From an uncultured Gammaproteobacteria bacterium (GTDB lineage: Bacteria > Pseudomonadota > Gammaproteobacteria > GCA-001735895): a stretch of DNA of 7,847 nucleotides. A program made the translations under genes and the position numbers. How positions within the stretch are numbered: position 1 is the stretch's first letter; every line of letters starts with the position of its first letter. Location of the stretch: contig CALZHS010000063.1 in assembly GCA_945787265.1 (NCBI GenBank), positions 1 through 7,847 of the forward strand, read 5' to 3'. Positions 4,979 through 7,847 of the stretch are shown here, piece after piece. The notes under the pieces are model-generated. The model was not told the DNA's origin. It saw only the letters and a program-made list of their open reading frames with translations, and did no database searches.

Positions 4979-6280
4979 ATGGGAATTTGGGCTCAGGCGG
5001 CCAATTTAGCGGCACAGACACCGCAGGACAGAAATCGATATGTTGATTTCCTGCGATCGGTTTCGATCGTTATCGTCATTATCGGACATTGGTTGATTAC
5101 GACAGCCTACTACGTCGACGGCACGCTAACGAGCGAGCACCTGTTTAAAATTCAGCCCTGGACCCAGTGGCTCACGTGGATATTCCAGGTAATGCCGGTA
5201 TTTTTTATCGTTGGCGGCTATGCCAATGCCGTTTCTCTCGAAAGTGCTGAGCGCAAGGGCATTAGCTATGGAGGCTGGCTGGCCGGGCGCCTGTATCGGC
5301 TTGTCACGCCACTGCTGGTACTGCTCGCGGCCTGGGCCCTGATCGCGGTCATCATGCATTTTTCCGATGTCAGCCCGGAAGTGATCCAGCTGGCTTCACG
5401 GGCTTCCCTGATTCCCACCTGGTTTCTCGCGATTTATATCATGGTGGTCATACTGGCGCCGGCCACCTACGCGTTCTGGCGACGCCTGGGCTTTGCGTCA
5501 TTCTGGTTACTGGTGGCACTCGCGATCTTGATGGATCTCGCTTTCTTCGTAGCGGACCTGCGCTGGCCAGGATGGAGTAATTACTTCTGGGTCTGGCTCG
5601 CCATCCACAACCTGGGGTATGCCTGGCGGGATGGTCGCATGGGTAGCCCGGGGCAGCTTATCCTGTATTCGGCGGTTGCTGTTTTGGCCATGTGGGTACT
5701 GGTTTTCCCGGGTCCTTATCCGTTGGCAATGGTCGGTTCACCCGATCAGGCTTTGTCGAATACCACACCGCCGAAAATCACGCTGCTAGCCCTTGGAATA
5801 TTTCAGTTCGGCCTGTTGCTGGCGGCGGAGAATCCAATGCGGCGGGCGTTGACGAACCTGCGACTTTGGACGGCGACGGTGTTGATAAATAGCATGATCA
5901 TGACCGTTTACCTGTGGCACATCACCGTAATGATCGTGTTTATCGGTTTGCTTTACCTGGCCGGTGGTACCGGTCTGGGCGTGGAACCGGGTACCCTGGC
6001 CTGGTGGTTTTCACGTCCTTTGTGGATGGCAATTCTGATTGTTTTACTGTTGCCGTTGACCCTGCTGTTGTCGCCCCTGGAACGACTTTCGCGCAACGCC
6101 GGTGTGTCTGGTGCAGCGCCATTACGGCAGGTTGGTGGGGCAATGATGATCTGTCTCGGTGTTGCGCTGTTGGCGCTGTTCGGAATCGGTGGAGGATCGC
6201 CCGCAGGGGTTGATATTGGCGCTTTTGCACTGGTTGCTATTGGTGCAGGTGTTAGTGGTTTGCTGCCGGGCTTTAAGTAG
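4979..6280 (+). CDS. Acyltransferase-3 family membrane protein
   Basis: A 433-residue polytopic inner-membrane protein of the acyltransferase 3 (AT3) family, which moves acyl groups, usually acetyl, onto sugars of polysaccharides, LPS, peptidoglycan or onto other small targets outside the cytoplasm. The N-terminal hallmark is RNRYVDFLRSVSIVIVIIGH (18-37), with R20, D23 and the essential His37. A conserved basic loop, GRLYRLVTPLL (103-113), follows. A second family-like site is VYLWHITV (310-317) with His314. About ten hydrophobic spans are visible, and the chain ends soon after the last, so no periplasmic SGNH domain is attached. The ribosome site is modest (GGGGCGG). No glycan-biosynthesis genes are adjacent, so the acceptor is unknown; the only neighbour across the gap is a hydrolase, which might act on related esters (speculation). 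Confidence 0.9.
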   Translation: MGIWAQAANLAAQTPQDRNRYVDFLRSVSIVIVIIGHWLITTAYYVDGTLTSEHLFKIQPWTQWLTWIFQVMPVFFIVGGYANAVSLESAERKGISYGGWLAGRLYRLVTPLLVLLAAWALIAVIMHFSDVSPEVIQLASRASLIPTWFLAIYIMVVILAPATYAFWRRLGFASFWLLVALAILMDLAFFVADLRWPGWSNYFWVWLAIHNLGYAWRDGRMGSPGQLILYSAVAVLAMWVLVFPGPYPLAMVGSPDQALSNTTPPKITLLALGIFQFGLLLAAENPMRRALTNLRLWTATVLINSMIMTVYLWHITVMIVFIGLLYLAGGTGLGVEPGTLAWWFSRPLWMAILIVLLLPLTLLLSPLERLSRNAGVSGAAPLRQVGGAMMICLGVALLALFGIGGGSPAGVDIGAFALVAIGAGVSGLLPGFK

Positions 6281-6321
6281 CGGACTCCGTTGATGAACTG
6301 ATTCGGCGTCCTGCTCCGGCC

Positions 6322-7080
6322 CTAGAAGCGGAAGTACCCGTTGACGAATGCGCCGTCGTACTCGATATCGGTATCGAGGTCGTCAGCATCATCTAGCTCG
6401 ATGGAAAAGGTCTTCAATCCACCTTCGATACCGAGACCACTGCTCGATTGGTAACCCAGTTTAATGGTTAAGTCTTCGGCGCTGCTATCGTCAATGCTGA
6501 AGCTGCTCATATCCGCCCCGACGTAGAAGCCGCTAAACGGTAAATCAAACCGGGCTGACAGGTAAAGCAGTGGAAGTGTCTCGTCGATGCTGATGCTGCT
6601 GGTGGTGGTATTGGTGCTGCCGACCATCGACACCTTGCCATCGAAACGCTTCAGGTCGAGACCGATATCGAGGTTTACCCAGTTGTCCAGTACTTCGTAA
6701 TACAGGACGATGTCGTTATGCGATAAATCGAAGGTGGTACTAACGCTTTCGCCCGCGCTGTAGGTTTCTCCCTCGAAGGTAATACTGCCGCTAAGCGTGT
6801 TTCTGCCATCACTATCAAGATCGATATCCTGGTACCTGATGTTTGGCAAAAAGGGTACCGGATGCTCGAGGCTTAAAACCGCGGATGACTGGGACGGATC
6901 GTCGACATCGAGGTCATCAGACAGATCGATGCTGGCCTCGCCGGCGCTGTTAAATTCTCCGGACAGGTCTGGCGACCAATAGGACGCTCCGATACTGAAA
7001 CCGACAAAGTCCGCATGCCCCGGGCTCGAAATCACTAACGCCAGGAATGTAGCAGCCGGGATATTCAGGATTGATCTCAT
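6322..7080 (-). CDS. TIGR04219-type outer-membrane beta-barrel protein
   Basis: A 252-residue outer-membrane protein of the TIGR04219 (VC1154-like) family, function unknown. The frame opens at 7104, but the ATG at 7080 gives a standard signal peptide (about 23 residues, cleaved after GHA) and has GAG 9-11 bases upstream, while the 7104 start has no ribosome site. Family marks are SIGASYWSPDLSG near the mature N-terminus, FLPNIRYQDIDLDSDG, the DIVLYYEVLDNWVNLDIGLDL block, LPFSGFYVGADM, and the closing GYFRF, whose final Phe is the barrel-assembly signal. The mature chain is very acidic, with many Asp in predicted loops (DLSDDLDVDD, DDADDLDTD), suiting cation binding or a saline habitat. It faces the acyltransferase tail to tail with a 41-base gap lacking a clear terminator. 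Confidence 0.9.
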   Translation of the reverse strand: MRSILNIPAATFLALVISSPGHADFVGFSIGASYWSPDLSGEFNSAGEASIDLSDDLDVDDPSQSSAVLSLEHPVPFLPNIRYQDIDLDSDGRNTLSGSITFEGETYSAGESVSTTFDLSHNDIVLYYEVLDNWVNLDIGLDLKRFDGKVSMVGSTNTTTSSISIDETLPLLYLSARFDLPFSGFYVGADMSSFSIDDSSAEDLTIKLGYQSSSGLGIEGGLKTFSIELDDADDLDTDIEYDGAFVNGYFRF

Positions 7081-7124
7081 AACAAAACTCGTATTGTGGT
7101 TCATTCGATGAACAATTATCTAGC

Positions 7125-7153
7125 ATTATAGAATAACGACGCAGAAATGTTCT
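7125..7153 (-). promoter_or_regulatory. Candidate promoter for the outer-membrane protein
   Basis: On the - strand a perfect TATAAT (7130-7125) is preceded at 17 bp by AGAACA (7153-7148), a half-matched -35. The predicted start near 7118 leaves a leader of about 38 bases to the ATG at 7080, which also supports 7080 over 7104. The surrounding AT-rich divergent gap must also hold the promoter of the DUF1614 gene, for which I see no good boxes. Confidence 0.45.
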
Positions 7154-7212
7154 TTTTCTCTTTGCCCGGCATTAGGATACTCTCCATGTTCACCTGATCG
7201 GCAACCAGTTAA

Positions 7213-7847
7213 ATGCGCACACCTTTCTCGGCTTACCAGTTTCTGTTGTTGCTTTTTATCCTGATCCTGGTTGCGATCATCATCCAGGTGGGTGCATTTA
7301 CGATAGCGCTCGACAAACTGGGCCTGTCAACCCATTCGGCTATGCTGCTGCTCGCCTGTACGTTGATGGGCAGCGCGATCAATCTGCCACTGTTTTCAAT
7401 GCAGGCAGACGAGCCATCGGAAGAGGCCAGGAAAATGTTTCGCGGGCTGTTGTTCGGTCGCCCGATGCCGTTTACGGGCAGGACTATCGTCGCTGTTAAT
7501 GTTGGCGGTGCGCTAATCCCGGTGAGCTTTTCAATTTACCTGATCATGACTAATCAACTACCGCTGACCCAGGTTGTTGCCGCGATCGCCATCGTAACCC
7601 TGTGCTGTCGGCTTTTCAGTCGTCCGATACCCGGCCTCGGTATCGGTATCCCGGTATTCATTGCGCCGGTTACGGCGGCGTTGACCGCATTGCTGCTGGC
7701 ACCCGAAAACAGTGCCCCGATGGCCTACATCTGCGGCACGCTGGGGGTGTTGATCGGTGCCGACCTGATGCGCCTGACCGATATACGCAAACTCGGCGCC
7801 CCGGTGGCTTCTATCGGCGGTGCGGGTACTTTCGACGGCATATTCTT
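7213..7847 (+). CDS. DUF1614 family membrane protein (3' truncated by window)
   Basis: The first 211 codons of a gene still open at the window edge. It encodes a DUF1614-family inner-membrane protein of unknown function. Hydrophobic spans lie near residues 9-33, 43-62, 92-112, 118-134, 145-164 and 171-185. Family blocks are AVNVGGALIPVSFSIYL (94-110), GLGIGIPVFIAP (141-152), GTLGVLIGADLMRL (175-188), and the strongly conserved SIGGAGTFDGIF at 200-211, which is cut by the window end; the family usually continues for only a few tens of residues. An insertion-like polar loop, QADEPSEEARKMFRG (64-78), is normal for the group. The ATG has no strong ribosome site (CAACCAGTTAA precedes it). It is divergent from the outer-membrane protein gene; a link in function is not evident. 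Confidence 0.88.
   Translation, partial: MRTPFSAYQFLLLLFILILVAIIIQVGAFTIALDKLGLSTHSAMLLLACTLMGSAINLPLFSMQADEPSEEARKMFRGLLFGRPMPFTGRTIVAVNVGGALIPVSFSIYLIMTNQLPLTQVVAAIAIVTLCCRLFSRPIPGLGIGIPVFIAPVTAALTALLLAPENSAPMAYICGTLGVLIGADLMRLTDIRKLGAPVASIGGAGTFDGIF

Noticed and set aside
5126..6230. Several frames inside the acyltransferase gene on both strands
   Set aside because: Shadows of a clearly recognised 433-residue membrane protein.
1..7847. CRISPR array, tRNA, phage or defence genes
   Set aside because: No spaced direct repeats, cloverleaf, integrase, nuclease, toxin or helicase signatures were found on reading both strands by eye.

Overview
The window reads as ordinary chromosomal housekeeping and accessory DNA from a Gram-negative proteobacterium, most likely an environmental (possibly marine) gammaproteobacterium. 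The support is an Slp-type outer-membrane lipoprotein with a lipobox, a TIGR04219-type outer-membrane beta-barrel ending in the usual C-terminal Phe, an AzlC/AzlD pair, and a solitary REP-like hairpin (ATTCCGGC-TTTC-GCCGGAAT) of the kind scattered through proteobacterial genomes. Species cannot be named from the sequence alone. I see no transposase, integrase, CRISPR array, rRNA or tRNA.

Layout. Bases 1-203 hold a palindromic start (GGGTATACCC), a REP-like hairpin at 51-70, and a good sigma-70-like promoter preceded by a perfect 12-bp palindrome. Two small unrecognised genes on the + strand follow: 204-464 (86 aa, helical, basic C-terminus) and 731-928 (65 aa, resembling one TPR-like hairpin). 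On the - strand an azlC-azlD pair (1970 to 977, 8-nt overlap) encodes a branched-chain amino-acid exporter of the YgaZ/YgaH type. A cupin_3 protein (2250-2609) is transcribed divergently from it, and an Slp-family lipoprotein (2691-3230) follows on the + strand. The Slp gene nearly touches, tail to tail, a - strand DUF1499 gene (3697 to 3239). Upstream of that lies a membrane-anchored alpha/beta hydrolase (4772 to 3948). Across a dyad-rich intergenic region stands a divergent acyltransferase-3 membrane protein (4979-6280). It converges on the TIGR04219 outer-membrane protein (7080 to 6322). The last gene is a DUF1614 membrane protein (7213 onward), cut off by the window edge.

How the genes relate. 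Apart from azlCD, and possibly cupin-slp, orientations alternate and genes look monocistronic, with three convergent pairs whose gaps are 8-48 bases and lack classic terminators. Most products are envelope proteins: two outer-membrane, five inner-membrane and one membrane-anchored hydrolase. That is a loose theme rather than a pathway. I found no convincing new multi-gene system. The best leads are a 35-codon open extension directly after the hydrolase stop, a Tyr/His-rich tail on the Slp protein, a 9-bp perfect dyad just upstream of azlC, and three dyads clustered between the hydrolase and acyltransferase genes.
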